From positions 105,844,501 through 105,908,500 of the forward strand of contig NC_134137.1 in NCBI RefSeq assembly GCF_033958435.1: a stretch of 64,000 nucleotides of DNA, read 5' to 3'. The DNA is from Carettochelys insculpta (taxonomy: Eukaryota > Chordata > Testudines > Carettochelyidae). Position numbers and translations under genes: made by a program. The notes beneath the pieces are model-generated. The model was not told the origin of the DNA and searched no databases. It saw only the letters and a program-made list of their open reading frames with translations. Positions 33,444 through 43,275 of this stretch are shown piece after piece (the stretch's first letter is position 1; the number at the start of each line of letters is the position of its first letter).

Positions 33444-35439
33444 CGCTCACAACAGAGCCGTGCGTCCTCGGGGCGGGGCCAAAGGCCACAAGTTTGACAT
33501 ACAGATCCAGGGCTGCGCCATCACTACCATCGCACATGGTCATCCGAAGCAGCTATTTCACCATCGCCTCCGACCATTCTACGACCAGTGGCAAAGGATC
33601 ACCACAGACAAATGGGTGCTGGAGATCATAGCCACGGGGTACGCCATCCCCTTCCAGTCGCTCCCACCATCACGACCTCCACCCAAGCCCCACCTCCAGG
33701 AGGCCTCCCAGGTAGCGAGGCTCAGGCAGGAGGTGGACCATCTCATGCTCATAGGGGCGGTGGAAAGAGTGCCGGAGCAACTGCATGGGAAAGGGTTCTA
33801 CTCCAGGTATTTCCTCACGGGGAAAAAGACAGGAGGCTGGAGGCCCATCTTAGACCTTCGCGGCCTCAACAGGTACCTGCGCAAGCAACGTTTTCGGATG
33901 ACCACGATCGCCTCCATCCTTACAGCTCTGGACGATGGAGACTGGTTCACAGCCCTCGATTTACAAGACGCGTACTTCCACATAACCATCCATCCGGCTC
34001 ACCAGCGATTCCTCCGGTTCATGGTGGGCAACGAACACTTCCAATACAAGGTCCTACCGTTTCGCCTCTCCTCGGCCCCCAGAGTCTTCACCAAGACCTT
34101 GGCAGTGGTGTCAGCCTACCTGCACAGACAGGGGGTATTCATTTTCCCGTATCTGGACGACTGCCTGCTCAAAGGGGCCTCGAAAGGAGAGGTTCTGCGC
34201 ATGATACGCGTCACAGCAAACACGTTCTCCTCACTTGGCCTGGTTATCAATCTGGCAAAATCACAAATAGACCCCACACAGGACATAGAGTTCATAGGGG
34301 CTCGCATAAACTCGGTTGCAGCGAGAGTATACCTACCAGAGGCTCGCTTTCGAGCCATCGGTTCCCTCGTGCAAGTCATCACCTTCAGCCCTACGGTGCC
34401 GGTCTTGACGTGCCTGCAGCTGCTGGGCCACATGGCAGCGGCGACGTTTGTAGTGCAGAACGCCAGGTTACACATGCGCAGCATGCAGCACTGGCTGGCG
34501 AGTGTATACAAACCGGCAGTACACACCGTTCACAAGGTGGTGTCGCCCACAGCCGGGGTGCGCAAATCCCTGCAATGGTGGGTAAACCCCAGGAACTTGC
34601 TAACAGGGATACCCTTCCACCAGCCGCAAATATCGGTTTTTCTCACTACAGATGCCTCCCTCATAGGATGGGGAGCGCACATGGGCGAAGAGGTGACTCA
34701 AGGACTGTGGTCACCCACGGAACAGTCACTACACATCAACGTACTGGAGCTGAGAGCAGTGTTCAATGCCTGCAAACACTTTCGAGACCACATACAAGGC
34801 AAAGTCGTCGGGATCAGTACAGACAATACCTCCACCATGTTTTATATAAACAGGCAAGGAGGAGCTCGATCCCGTGCCTTATGCGCGGAAGCAATCCGCT
34901 TATGGAACTGGTGCATCGCCCACCATATAATTTTGAAAGCCTCATACTTGCCGGGTGCGCACAACGTGAAGGCAGACCAGCTGAGCAGGCGTTTTGCGCT
35001 CACACACGAGTGGCAGATCCGTCCCGATCTGCTACGGTCGATTTTCCACGCATGGGGTTTTCCCCAAATAGATCTGTTTGCCACTCAGCACAACAAGCAG
35101 TGCCCACGATTCTGCTCCAGGGCAGGACTGGGATGGGGGTCCCTGGGGGACGCGTTCGCGATCCCGTGGGGGGGGGCCCTGCTTTATGCGTTTCCTCCCA
35201 CAGTGCTGATCCACAAAGTTTTGCAAAAAGCCAGGAGGGAAAGGGCCCGGATGATCCTGATAGTCCCAACGTGGGATCGCCAACAATGGTTCCCCCTACT
35301 CCTGCGCATGTCGGACCGTCCACCGATGCCTCTTCCGGTGGCGCCGGATCTGCTCACGCAAGCCCAGGGGTCCGTAGTGCATCCGCACCCCCACAGCCTG
35401 CGACTGCAAGCGTGGTTAATCCATGGCTCAGCTCCCTAG
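33205..35439 (+). CDS. DIRS reverse transcriptase/RNase H (ORF2)
   Basis: It copies the element RNA into DNA. RT motifs in order: FYSRYFLTGKKTGGWRPILD, LDLQDAYFHI (motif A Asp), LPFRLSSAPRVFTK (motif B) and catalytic YLDD at 34150-34161. RNase H follows with TTDASLIGWG, INVLELRAVFNA and STDNTSTMFYIN. A conserved DIRS block comes last (IDLFATQHN ... GDAFAIPWGGALLYAFPP), in the place where some DIRS families are annotated with a methyltransferase-like domain. The frame has no ATG before 33745, well inside the conserved region, and opens at 33205 within gag. Expression therefore probably needs a +1 shift from gag or a non-AUG start. No stop or frameshift was seen. Its 3' end overlaps the recombinase ORF by about 154 bases. 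Confidence 0.88.
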   Translation: MTFPSTRRSCLLNQLTRSFIPVKIQEPHSGPWGFTPPHSQRKGTTLSKGGTSTSNSAPSITGVTSKGDINSTSSTELPGDAHNRAVRPRGGAKGHKFDIQIQGCAITTIAHGHPKQLFHHRLRPFYDQWQRITTDKWVLEIIATGYAIPFQSLPPSRPPPKPHLQEASQVARLRQEVDHLMLIGAVERVPEQLHGKGFYSRYFLTGKKTGGWRPILDLRGLNRYLRKQRFRMTTIASILTALDDGDWFTALDLQDAYFHITIHPAHQRFLRFMVGNEHFQYKVLPFRLSSAPRVFTKTLAVVSAYLHRQGVFIFPYLDDCLLKGASKGEVLRMIRVTANTFSSLGLVINLAKSQIDPTQDIEFIGARINSVAARVYLPEARFRAIGSLVQVITFSPTVPVLTCLQLLGHMAAATFVVQNARLHMRSMQHWLASVYKPAVHTVHKVVSPTAGVRKSLQWWVNPRNLLTGIPFHQPQISVFLTTDASLIGWGAHMGEEVTQGLWSPTEQSLHINVLELRAVFNACKHFRDHIQGKVVGISTDNTSTMFYINRQGGARSRALCAEAIRLWNWCIAHHIILKASYLPGAHNVKADQLSRRFALTHEWQIRPDLLRSIFHAWGFPQIDLFATQHNKQCPRFCSRAGLGWGSLGDAFAIPWGGALLYAFPPTVLIHKVLQKARRERARMILIVPTWDRQQWFPLLLRMSDRPPMPLPVAPDLLTQAQGSVVHPHPHSLRLQAWLIHGSAP

Positions 35440-36466
35440 AGAGCACATGCACAGTGGCAGTACAACATGTCCTAGAAAGTAGCAGGAGGACTTCCACTAG
35501 GAAGACCTACAAACAAAAATGGACTCGCTTCTCGGCTTGGTGTTCTACCAAACAGCTGGCCCCCCTTTCGGTGCCTATACCTACAATTCTAGAGTATTTA
35601 CTGGACCTCAAGAGAGGAGGACTCTCGCTATCCTCGTTAAAGGTCCACCTTGCCGCCATCTCGGCGTTCAGACATGAGGAGGAAGGGCACACGGTGTTCG
35701 CCCACCCTATGGTTACCAGGTTCCTCAAAGGGTTGATAAACCTCTACCCCCCTCGGAAACCGATTCCACCTTTGTGGAACTTGGACCTAGTGCTTACCAC
35801 ACTGATGGGACCACCGTTCGAGCCCTTGGCCACGGTTCCCCTCCGACTCCTTAAATTAAGACGACCTTTCTTCTCGCAATTACGTCAGCTCGTAGGGTGA
35901 GCGAGCTCGCGGCAGTCATGGCAACGCCATCCTGCACTGTTTTTTCCAAGGAGGCGGTAACCATACGGCTGCATCCAGCCTTTGTCCCCAAAGTTTCTTC
36001 CGAGTTTCACATCAACGAACCTATTGTTCTACCCTCGTTTTATCCAAAACCTCATAACTCCAACGAAGAGGCGCGCCTACACCTCCTGGACGTGAGGAGG
36101 GCGCTAGCTTTCTACGTAGACAGGACCAAGTCCTTCCGGAAAACGGATAGACTCCTAGTCTCCCTCGCTCCCAAATCGAAAGGAGAGAGTCTCTCCTCGC
36201 AGAGAATCTCAAAGCACATTGTATCCTGCATAAAAATGTGCTACGAGCTCAGAAAGACTCCTTTATCGGCCACTCCCAGGGCTCATTCCACCAGGGCGGT
36301 GGCGGCATCAACAGCCTTTTTCAAGGGCGTTGCGTTAAAAGACATTTGCAGAGCGGCGACCTGGTCGTCCTACGACACCTTCGCCAAACATTACGCCCTT
36401 CACAGGGTATTCCAAGAGGATACCCGTCTCTCTGCAGCGGTCCTCTCGGGGACAAGCTGCACATAA
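35286..36466 (+). pseudogene. DIRS tyrosine recombinase (ORF3), one frameshift
   Basis: This would integrate the circular DNA copy by strand exchange. The likely start is ATG 35286, inside the RT ORF in the same frame as gag. The N-terminal core-binding part shows SSRRTSTRKTYKQKWTRFSA and ILEYLLDLKRGGLSLSSLK. A one-base loss near 35857, in an A-rich run, ends this frame at 35900. The downstream frame continues with the catalytic Arg in ITSARRVSELAA, then SSEFHINEPIVLPSFYPKPH, then the HxxR box (AHSTRAVAAS) and the terminal tyrosine segment (TWSSYDTFAKHY), to TAA at 36464-36466. All catalytic positions are present; only the frame is broken. A sequencing or assembly indel is possible. Confidence 0.85.
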
Positions 36467-36505
36467 TCCAATTACCCACCTCCTATCTTGGGTTACTGCT
36501 GGGTA

Positions 36506-36608
36506 GTCACCTATTGTGGAGCACCCACGGGGACACTCGAAGAAGAAAGAGAAGTTACTCACCGTAGTAATGGTGCTTCTTCGAGATGTGTCCCCGTGGG
36601 TGCTCCAC
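36506..36608 (+). repeat. DIRS internal complementary region
   Basis: Bases 36506-36548 are an exact 43-base reverse complement of the left tip 30765-30807. Bases 36546-36608 are the reverse complement of the right tip 36811-36873 with three mismatches in 63. The halves meet at AAA (36546-36548), the complement of the TTT at both element borders. In DIRS elements this region is thought to bring the two ends together to make the circular intermediate. Confidence 0.9.
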
Positions 36609-36678
36609 TACCCGCCCATCCTCCCCGCTTCGGATTTCTGTTAGTGTTTTGCAGGGGCACCCGAGGCGGTTGGTCGCG

Positions 36679-36830
36679 GAACTGGCGGGGACCGGATCGC
36701 GCATGTGGCCAGGAGCGCGCAAGGGAGCGGCGCGCGCCGGCGCATGCGCGGTCCGGCAGAGACTGCTTGGAAGATCCGATCTGCGGCGCCGGGCAAGCCC
36801 GTCACCTATTGTGGAGCACCCACGGGGACA
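36679..36830 (-). repeat. DIRS right inverted terminal repeat
   Basis: This is the reverse complement of 30778-30929. It is followed outward by a right-specific tip (36831-36873, ending GTAACTTCTCTTT) that differs from the left-specific tip. Between the internal complementary region and this repeat lie 70 bases of unique sequence. Confidence 0.88.
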
Positions 36831-36939
36831 CATCTCGAAGAACCACCGTTACTACAGTGAGTAACTTCTCTTTTCTGGATCATGCAGGTGTAAACCACAC
36901 ACCTATGTGTGGTTAACTGTCCCATGCACTGGTACCTAG

Positions 36940-37120
36940 ACCACTTCACAGAGAAAGGATAAGGGTCCTCTGCAGCCTGAGCTGACAGCCAGCTGGCCTT
37001 TAGGTCAAGTTGTAGAGCTCCCTGCACTGTGCTCCAGAGGTCCCAGGTTTGAGTCTGCCTGTGCATAGTTACACAAGCCAATATAGTTTTGCGTTTGCAC
37101 GCTTGAAGTGGTTTACCTGA
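36940..37120 (+). mobile_element. tRNA-like SINE fragment
   Basis: It contains a tRNA-like head near 36985-37062: TTTAGGTCAAGTTGTAGAGC resembles a pol III A box region, and GGTCCCAGGTTTGAGTCT resembles a B box, at about tRNA spacing. The lead-in AGCCAGCTGGCCTT also occurs at 9019-9032, so it is repetitive. The 3' boundary is uncertain. Confidence 0.4.
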
Positions 37121-37315
37121 GTGCTGGGCAATTCCCAAACTGGGTCTTCCTATACAGACTTGATTTCATTGTGTCTGTCTGTCTGCTGCTGGATATGTGT
37201 CTACCTACCTACCTGTGTGTCTGCTAGGGGAGGCTTGAGGGTATGACTCAGCATGGGAGGGTAAGAGAACCCAGCTATTGGGAACACGGTGGGTTCAGTT
37301 AGACCCAAGGACATC

Positions 37316-37551
37316 AGGAGTAATTTTGAGGACTAAGGGGACTTCGAAGTAGCCTAGGTACTTCGAAGTACCAGCGGGTTAGCCGCAGCTAAATGCAAGC
37401 TGGCACTTTGAAGTCTGCTGCTTTGAAGTTGCCGTGGGGGAGAATTAGCTTAATGAAGTGCTGCATATGCACCGCAGCGCTTCATTAGTAATCTCCCGAC
37501 ACCCTACTTACCATGCTCCCTTCGAAGTTGGTAGCTAGTGTAGACACAGCC
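37316..37551 (-). mobile_element. Partial MITE, same family as 5006-5420
   Basis: The right tip read inward is GGCTGTGTCTACACTAGCTA. The interior, reversed, matches the first 230 bp of the 5006-5420 element, including the hairpin around ATGCAGCACTTCATTA and the words ACTTCGAAGT. The other end is truncated near 37316. Confidence 0.6.
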
Positions 37552-37569
37552 TTAGAGTCCTATAGTCTG

Positions 37570-38700
37570 TTTGTCTTCCGCAGTGTCTCCACTATCCTCA
37601 TCTTTTTGACTGTAGCAAATCCTGTATCTTCATTTCACATCTTGCTCTCCTAATGGCTTCACTTTCCTTAAAAGCATTCCACTTTATAGCTGCCATATTT
37701 CAAAGAACTATGATGTGTACTGCCTTTAGCCTTCTGATGTCTGTTTCATGTAATGCTGCTGCTTCCAGGTCAAAGAACAAAATTGGCAATATACTGATTC
37801 AATACAGTTTCACTTTGTTACCAAATGTAATATTTTTATCAGTCCATAATTTTGACAATTTCTGTGTAGCACTTATAGCTAAGGTATATTTACTGTTAAC
37901 CTTGATGGAACTGTCTACACTGATCAAGCTTCTTAAGTGAGCTCATATTCCATTCATATTAAAATTTCACTACTCCTACATTTCAACATATTAGCTACTG
38001 TTCCTTGTCAAGATGCAACCACTTTGTCTTCTTGGTTATCATTAAGTTCAAGTTAACTACACCAGTTTTCCAAAGCAGTGAAGACTATCATTATTAGTTC
38101 AAATGTGTCTGACAATTGTACACTGTAATTTGCATAAACTAAGAAGCTTAAGTCTAGATCATCCATAGTCTGTCTCCATATTTCATCTACCATTCTTAAT
38201 GTCCAAGTTAAGAACATGATGAAAAGTAACAAGGAAGCCATACCTTTTTCTTGAAACAAATTCTGACTTGAACCAGTTGCTTTATTTTCTGCTAATTCTT
38301 ACAGCGCCAAAGGATTTTTTATATATATATACCTGGCTTTTGTAATTGCAGTTATCTCATCTGGAATGCCATATGATGTTCCTAGTTTCTATAATCTTTT
38401 CATTCAAAGTATATCAAATGCCTTCCTGACACTGATGGAGTCAGCACATATCTTAATTCATATTCTTGCGCTTTTTTTTCCCCCATCACTTGTCAGAGCA
38501 TGTATGACTGGTCTGAAGCAGCACTGTTCACTGGTCCCTATGTGTACTACATTAAAAGTACTCATGCATTCCACATACTGGAAAATACTTGATTTCCTTG
38601 TGATCCAAACAGAGGGCAGAAGGGGGAAAAATGAACCAACTGCATTTTGAATCTCTTTTTAGTGCCTGTGCTGTGAGCTGGAACCTCTTCAATGTCTATA
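37570..38700 (-). pseudogene. Old LINE reverse transcriptase relic
   Basis: Minus-strand translation in shifting frames shows an RT order. A RKAFD motif-A-like block and YGIPDEITAI lie near 38340-38450. FLTWTLRMVDEIWR and LDL..ANY lie in the catalytic-box region near 38120-38230, and a thumb-like KVKLYCISILPILFFDLEA is near 37740-37810. The catalytic Asp pair is gone and stops are common. The clade was not assigned; it is unrelated by eye to the LINE at 19975-21916. The longest open piece is 68 codons. Confidence 0.5.
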
Positions 38701-39414
38701 GCACTTGTGAGGTTTTTCAGCCTTGAATTGTAAATATACAATTTATATAAAAGTTCAGCTTTTAGACATAGACATAAATGATCCTACTGGTTGAACATCT
38801 GTAGTCCGGTAATCTGTTGTCTGGCAATATCTGTGGTCTGGCATGATTTTAGTTAGCTGGATGTCCACTTATCATGGGTGTGGCCAAATTTCCCATGGCT
38901 TTGTCAAGTTTATTTACAGTAAACAGTCCTGGCTCTCAGCGTTCTATGCTGTTATTTAGCTCTGATTTACCACTAAATAGCTGTGTCTACACATGCACGC
39001 TACTTCCAAGTAGCGGCACTAACTTCGAAATAGCGCCCGTCACGGCTACGCGTGTTGGGCGCTATTTCGATGTTAACATCGACATTAAGCGGCAAGACGT
39101 CGAAGCCGCTAACCCCATGAGGGGATAGGAGTAGCGCCCTACTTCGACGTTCAACGTCGAAGTAGGGACCATGTAGTCGTTGCGCGTCCCGCAACATCGA
39201 AATTGCGGGGTCCTCCATGGCGGCCATCAGCTGAGGGGTTGAGAGACGCTCTCTACACCCCCTCAGCTCAATGGTGGCCGTGTGGAGTGGCCCCTTAAAG
39301 GTCTCTGCCCCCTCCCTTTCTGTGCAGGAAGCTGAGAGCGCGTGCAGGCTGCAGCAATAACATGCGGCCAGCCTGCACGCTCTTCAGCAGCCCCAAGAAC
39401 CCCCCAGTGCACCG

Positions 39415-40299
39415 ATGGCCGCCCGGCAGCCCCCCCAGCGCCCCCAGGGGACACCCCCCCCCAAGGGGAGCCAGGGCAGCCAGGCTGGCACCTAGGCCGG
39501 CAAGCGGCAGCGGGGCCCCTTCTGGACAGAGGCCGAGCTTCGGGACCTGCTGGGGCTCTGGAGCGAGGAGGAGGTGCTCCAGGTAATGGGGAGCAAGAGG
39601 CAGAATGCAGATGCATTCGCTTGGCTGGCCGAGGGCCTGGCTGCCCGGGGTCACCCTGCCTGCGCTCCGGACCATGTCCAGAGTAAAGTCAAGGAGCTGC
39701 GGCAGGGTTACGCCCGGGGCCGGGATGCGGCCGGCCTATCTGGGGCCGCCCCTGTCACTTGCCCCTTTTACAGGGAGCTCAGGGACATCCTGGGCCCCTG
39801 GCACACCTCCTCCCCTCCGGCCACTCTTGACACCTCGGCTGAGGAGCCCCAGCAGGCCCCGGAGCCGGAGTCCGCCCCGGAGGTAAGCCCCGCACCCCAG
39901 GGGCCCCCCTGGAGCCCACCCCCAGGGCATCACAGCAGGAGGAGGAGGAGGAGGGGGACTCCTCCTCCACTGAGACGGGGCTGCACATCCTCCTCCCATC
40001 CCGGAGCAGCAGCCGGGCGTCCGCCCCCCGGGTGTCCCTGGACAATGGGAGTGGACCTACAGGTATGTATCCCCCCTGGTGTACACTCCCGGGGTTGAGG
40101 GGCGGGAGTAATAGATATGTGGCCAGGGCCCTCCACATGCCCAGGTGGCCATGGCCCCAAGGACAGCAGTGCCATGTCCCTCACAGGAGTGCATCAGCCC
40201 CTGCCCCACCCCCCTAGCACGACAGTGCCATGCCCCGTCCCCAGGGCAGGGGGGAGCGGAACCTCTAGGGTCCCCGAGGAGGAGGGGGTGGGACACCCC

Positions 40300-40348
<49 letters not shown>

Positions 40349-41436
40349 GTGATGGAGTGGGGGGAGTGCAAATGCGAGACTCAGGCTAGATATGAGAAAC
40401 AAGCTGAATATCTCCCAGGAGCAAAGGATGATCCTGGGGCTACAACTGGCAGGTGACACCTCTGCCCTGAACAAAGAGGAGGGAGGAGCCGAGCTGGCTT
40501 TGAATCGGGGGCGGGGGCGCACAGGTAGAGGCTAGGGGAAGGGAGAGCTGGAAGGCAGGCAGCCTGAGGAGGGGGAAAGCTACACCCCAGAGGGGCACCC
40601 CTTGGGGTCTTCTCCCCAGGACAGGTTGGAAGGACTGTCTCTGACTGCTGTACTGTCACTCCTGGGAGAAACTGGGCATCTGTGGCCTAAGAAACCTCTC
40701 CTGTCAGACCCTGCTGAGTGAAGTGAGAGTCACTCTCGCCAGGGGACGGGGTGCAGTGCAGGGGGACCCATGAACCCCATCACAGCAGCATCTCCCGGGG
40801 ACGGGGATGGGGAATCTGCAGCACAGGGGTGGGGGGGACAAGGGCCACGGGTCGGGGCCCACACTAACGCCTGTCTCCACTCTTCTTCCCCCTCTCCTGT
40901 GTTCCGCAGCTGCACCATCGGAAGGACCGGAGAGTGCCGGCGAGGCTTCAGTGGTCCCGGAAACCCCTCCGGGGCCATCGCTCCAGGCAAGCCCCTCAGC
41001 GGAGGACCGACCAGCCCCACGGCGGGCAAGACGGCGGACCCAGCAACACCACACGCCGGCGACGGACCCCCAGCTGCTGGCCATCCATCGTCGGCAGCTG
41101 GATGTCGCGGAGCAGCGTCTGCGGGTGGAGCAATGCCGCCTCTACCTCCAGGAGCGGGCGCTGGCCTGGCGCCAAGAGACACGGGGGGCCTACATGGATA
41201 AGTTCAACCGCCTCGTGGACTACCTGGCCCCCCATGCCGCGCCGGCTGCCGCTGCGCCCGCCCTGAGTGCTCCACCTGCCGCACCACCCGCTGCTCCGCT
41301 CATCGCCGCGCCGTCGCCCCGCCACCCGCCCCCGAGGGCCGTTCCGCCGAGGGAGACCTGGGGCCAGCTGAGACTCGCCGGACATATCTTCCGGTCTGCC
41401 CGGCCCTCAGCCAGCCCTGGACAGGGCTGCGGCTGA
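39415..41436 (+). pseudogene. Harbinger Myb/SANT-like gene, two exons, lightly damaged
   Basis: Exon 1 runs 39415-40062 and exon 2 runs 40910-41436 (donor CAG/GTATGT, acceptor TTCCGCAG, phase 1). The domain core is FWTEAELRDLLGLWSEEEVL, SKVKELRQGYARGRD and FYRELRDILG, a trihelix/Myb-SANT fold that should bind the transposon ends. An acidic region (QQEEEEEGDSSS) follows. The exon 2 helix (LLAIHRRQLDVAEQRLRVEQ, YMDKFNRLVDYL) is the dimer or transposase-contact region seen at the C-terminus of such proteins. Lesions are an in-frame TAG at 39493-39495, before the domain, and a frame change in a G/C run near 39900-39912. An ATG at 39574 would avoid the stop but lose the first helix. An ATTAAA lies at 41698-41703. 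Confidence 0.65.
40301..40345 (+). repeat. (CAG)15 tract in the Myb-like gene intron
   Basis: Fifteen uninterrupted CAG units sit inside the predicted 847-bp intron. The same trinucleotide encodes the polyglutamine run of the transposase on the other strand at 43216-43252. Confidence 0.9.
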
Positions 41437-41750
41437 GGCGGGGCTCCCGGTCGCCAACCCCCAGTGCCGGACTATAGGGGCATGGGGCCCAGGACGTGCC
41501 CCCCCCCCCGTATATAGTTTTGGGACTTATTTATTTGTGCCCCCCTTTGCCCCGTCCCCCACCCATGTAAATAGTTCTCCCCTTCCTTGTAATCCCTGGT
41601 TTTCTGTTTTTTGTACATATAATATATGCAAACTTCTTTATTATTCACTTATATAATAGTTTAGTTAGAAGGTCTTGTATATAGTTTGTTGTTATTAATT
41701 AAAAAAACAGTTCAAAGAAAACCAGTTTCATTTACCAACAAGTGCGTGCT

Positions 41751-41756
41751 TTTATT
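41751..41756 (-). terminator. Polyadenylation signal of the Harbinger transposase
   Basis: AATAAA on the minus strand lies about 108 bases beyond the transposase stop. The plus-strand ATTAAA of the converging Myb-like gene is only about 50 bases away, so the two transcripts would end almost back to back. Confidence 0.5.
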
Positions 41757-41863
41757 TGTCCAGGAAAAGTGTGGGGGGGGTGCTGTTGGGTGCTCCGTGG
41801 TGTGGGAGTAGGGGCAGGAAGTGTTGTGGAGGAAGGCGGGGGCAGTGGGGGGCCTGGCAGAGT

Positions 41864-43213
41864 TCACCCCGCGGCCTCATCGAAGTGGGCCCGCAGGGCC
41901 TCCCGGACCCGGGTCCCTTCGGGGTCCACCTGGCGACTGGGGGCAGCGGGTGGCTGCACGTCGGCCCTGCTGGCCTCCACAGCCCAGCCCTGAAAAAAGG
42001 CCTCCCCCTTGCTCTCCACCAGATTGTGTAGGGCGCAGCAGGCACCCACAATCCTGGGGATGTTGTTGGGGCCCGCATCCAAGCGGGTCAGGAGACATCT
42101 CCAGCGCCCTTTGAGGCGGCCAAATGAGCGCTCCACCACCTGGCACATGTGGTTCAGGCACTGGTTGAAGCGCTCCTGGCTGGCAGAGAGATGGCCCGTG
42201 TACGGGTGCATGAGCCAGGGCCGGAGGGGGTATGCCGCATCTGCGATGACGCAGAGGGGCATGGTGGTGTCCCCCAGAGGGATCTCCCGCTGGGGGATGT
42301 AGGTCCCCGCCTCCAGCCGGCGGCACAGGCCCGAGTTCCGGAAAACCCGGGCGTCGTGGGTGCTGCCAGGCCAGCCCACATAAACGTCCTGGAAACGGCC
42401 CCGGCTGTCCACCAAGGCCTGGAGGACCACTGAGTGGTAGCCCTTGCGATTTATGTAGCATCCTCCACTGTGTTGCGGGGCGTGGATGGGGGTGTGAGTC
42501 CCATCCAGAGCCCCAAAGCAATTGGGGAAGCCCAGCATGGCAAAGCCCGCGATGGTGGCATCTGGGTCCCTCAGCCTCACGAGCCTCTGGAGGAGCATGG
42601 CGTTGATGGCGCGCATGACCTGCTGGGGAAGCACATGGGAGAGCACCAATGAGGGGTGAGCAGGGTGTGCGTGGCCCTTCCCTGCCCGGGCCCCCCTCCC
42701 CTGCCCTGCCAGGGCCCCCCTACCCTCCCCCCCGCCGTGGGTCCTCTCACCTCCATGAGGACAGCCCCGACGGTGGCCTTGCCGATGCCAAACTGCTGTC
42801 CCACAGATCGGTAGCTGTCTGGAGTGGCGAGCTTCCAGACAGCGATGCCGACCCGTTTCTCCACAGGGAGGGCACGCCGCATGGCGGTGTACTGGTGCCT
42901 GAGTGCGGGGGTGAGCCACTAGCACAGCTCCATAAATGTCTGCCGGCTCATCCTGAAGTTCCTGAGCCAGCGGTCGTCGTCCCACTCCTCAAGCACCAGC
43001 CACTCCCACCAGTCGGTGCTGGTGGGGTAGCTCCACAGGCGGCGGCGTGTGAGGCGGGGGGGGGGTCGGGGTGCTGCACGGTTGGGGGTTGAGTCCAGCT
43101 CCCCTGCAGGCCGCTTCTCCTCCGGTGTGGCAAGGAGGTGCTTAGCTGCCTCCCGCATGGCATGGATCAGGGCGAGCCCTGCTGCTGCAGGGAGGGCTGG
43201 GTGGACCTCTGGC

Positions 43214-43252
<39 letters not shown>

Positions 43253-43275
43253 GGGTCCATGACTGCGTCGCCCAA
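41864..43275 (-). pseudogene. Harbinger DDE transposase, two exons, single nonsense codon
   Basis: Exon 1 runs 43275-42751 and exon 2 runs 42619-41864, with a 131-bp phase-0 intron (donor GAG/GTGAGA, acceptor CCCCAGCAG). About 426 codons result, normal for the family. The N-terminus has a 12-Gln run. A helix-turn-helix-like segment (YRSVGQQFGIGKATVGAVL) closes exon 1. The catalytic triad is visible in exon 2: Asp in FGALDGTHTPI, Asp in GSTHDARVF, Glu in VVERSFGRLKGRW. Conserved MPLCVIADAAYPLRPWLM and ACCALHNLV follow the usual order. The only lesion seen is TAG at 42921-42919, between MELC and WLTPAL. The intron position is the same in the pseudogene at 27942-29204. Confidence 0.85.

Larger units (their letters stand above)
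30765..36873 (+). mobile_element. Near-complete DIRS retrotransposon, 6.1 kb
   Basis: It has all the hallmarks of a DIRS element. There are 152-bp inverted terminal repeats (30778-30929 against 36679-36830, two mismatches seen) and gag, RT/RNase H and tyrosine recombinase ORFs on the plus strand. An internal complementary region (36506-36608) reverse-complements the left tip and the right tip. There is no LTR and no conventional target duplication. The trinucleotide TTT stands at both borders (30765-30767 and 36871-36873), and its complement AAA at the centre of the internal region. The only coding lesion found is a one-base deletion in the recombinase, so the insertion is young. Confidence 0.92.

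Noticed and set aside
33588..35285. Frame-three open stretch upstream of the recombinase, overlapping RT
   Set aside because: Its translation over RT is low-complexity shadow sequence; the recombinase similarity begins only after the ATG at 35286.
36550..36873. At first looked like a separate mini-DIRS inserted next to the main element
   Set aside because: The same arrangement occurs in the diverged copy at 24846-25215, and the halves complement the element's own left and right tips, so it is the internal complementary region plus right terminal repeat.
40057..40522. Frames with poly-Cys, poly-Ala, poly-Gln or poly-Leu runs
   Set aside because: All six-frame shadows of the intronic (CAG)15 tract.
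39263..41385. Several long frames on the minus strand and in alternative frames across the Myb-like gene
   Set aside because: Very GC-rich sequence has few stops; only the frame with the Myb/SANT block and matching splice sites is conserved with 108-480.
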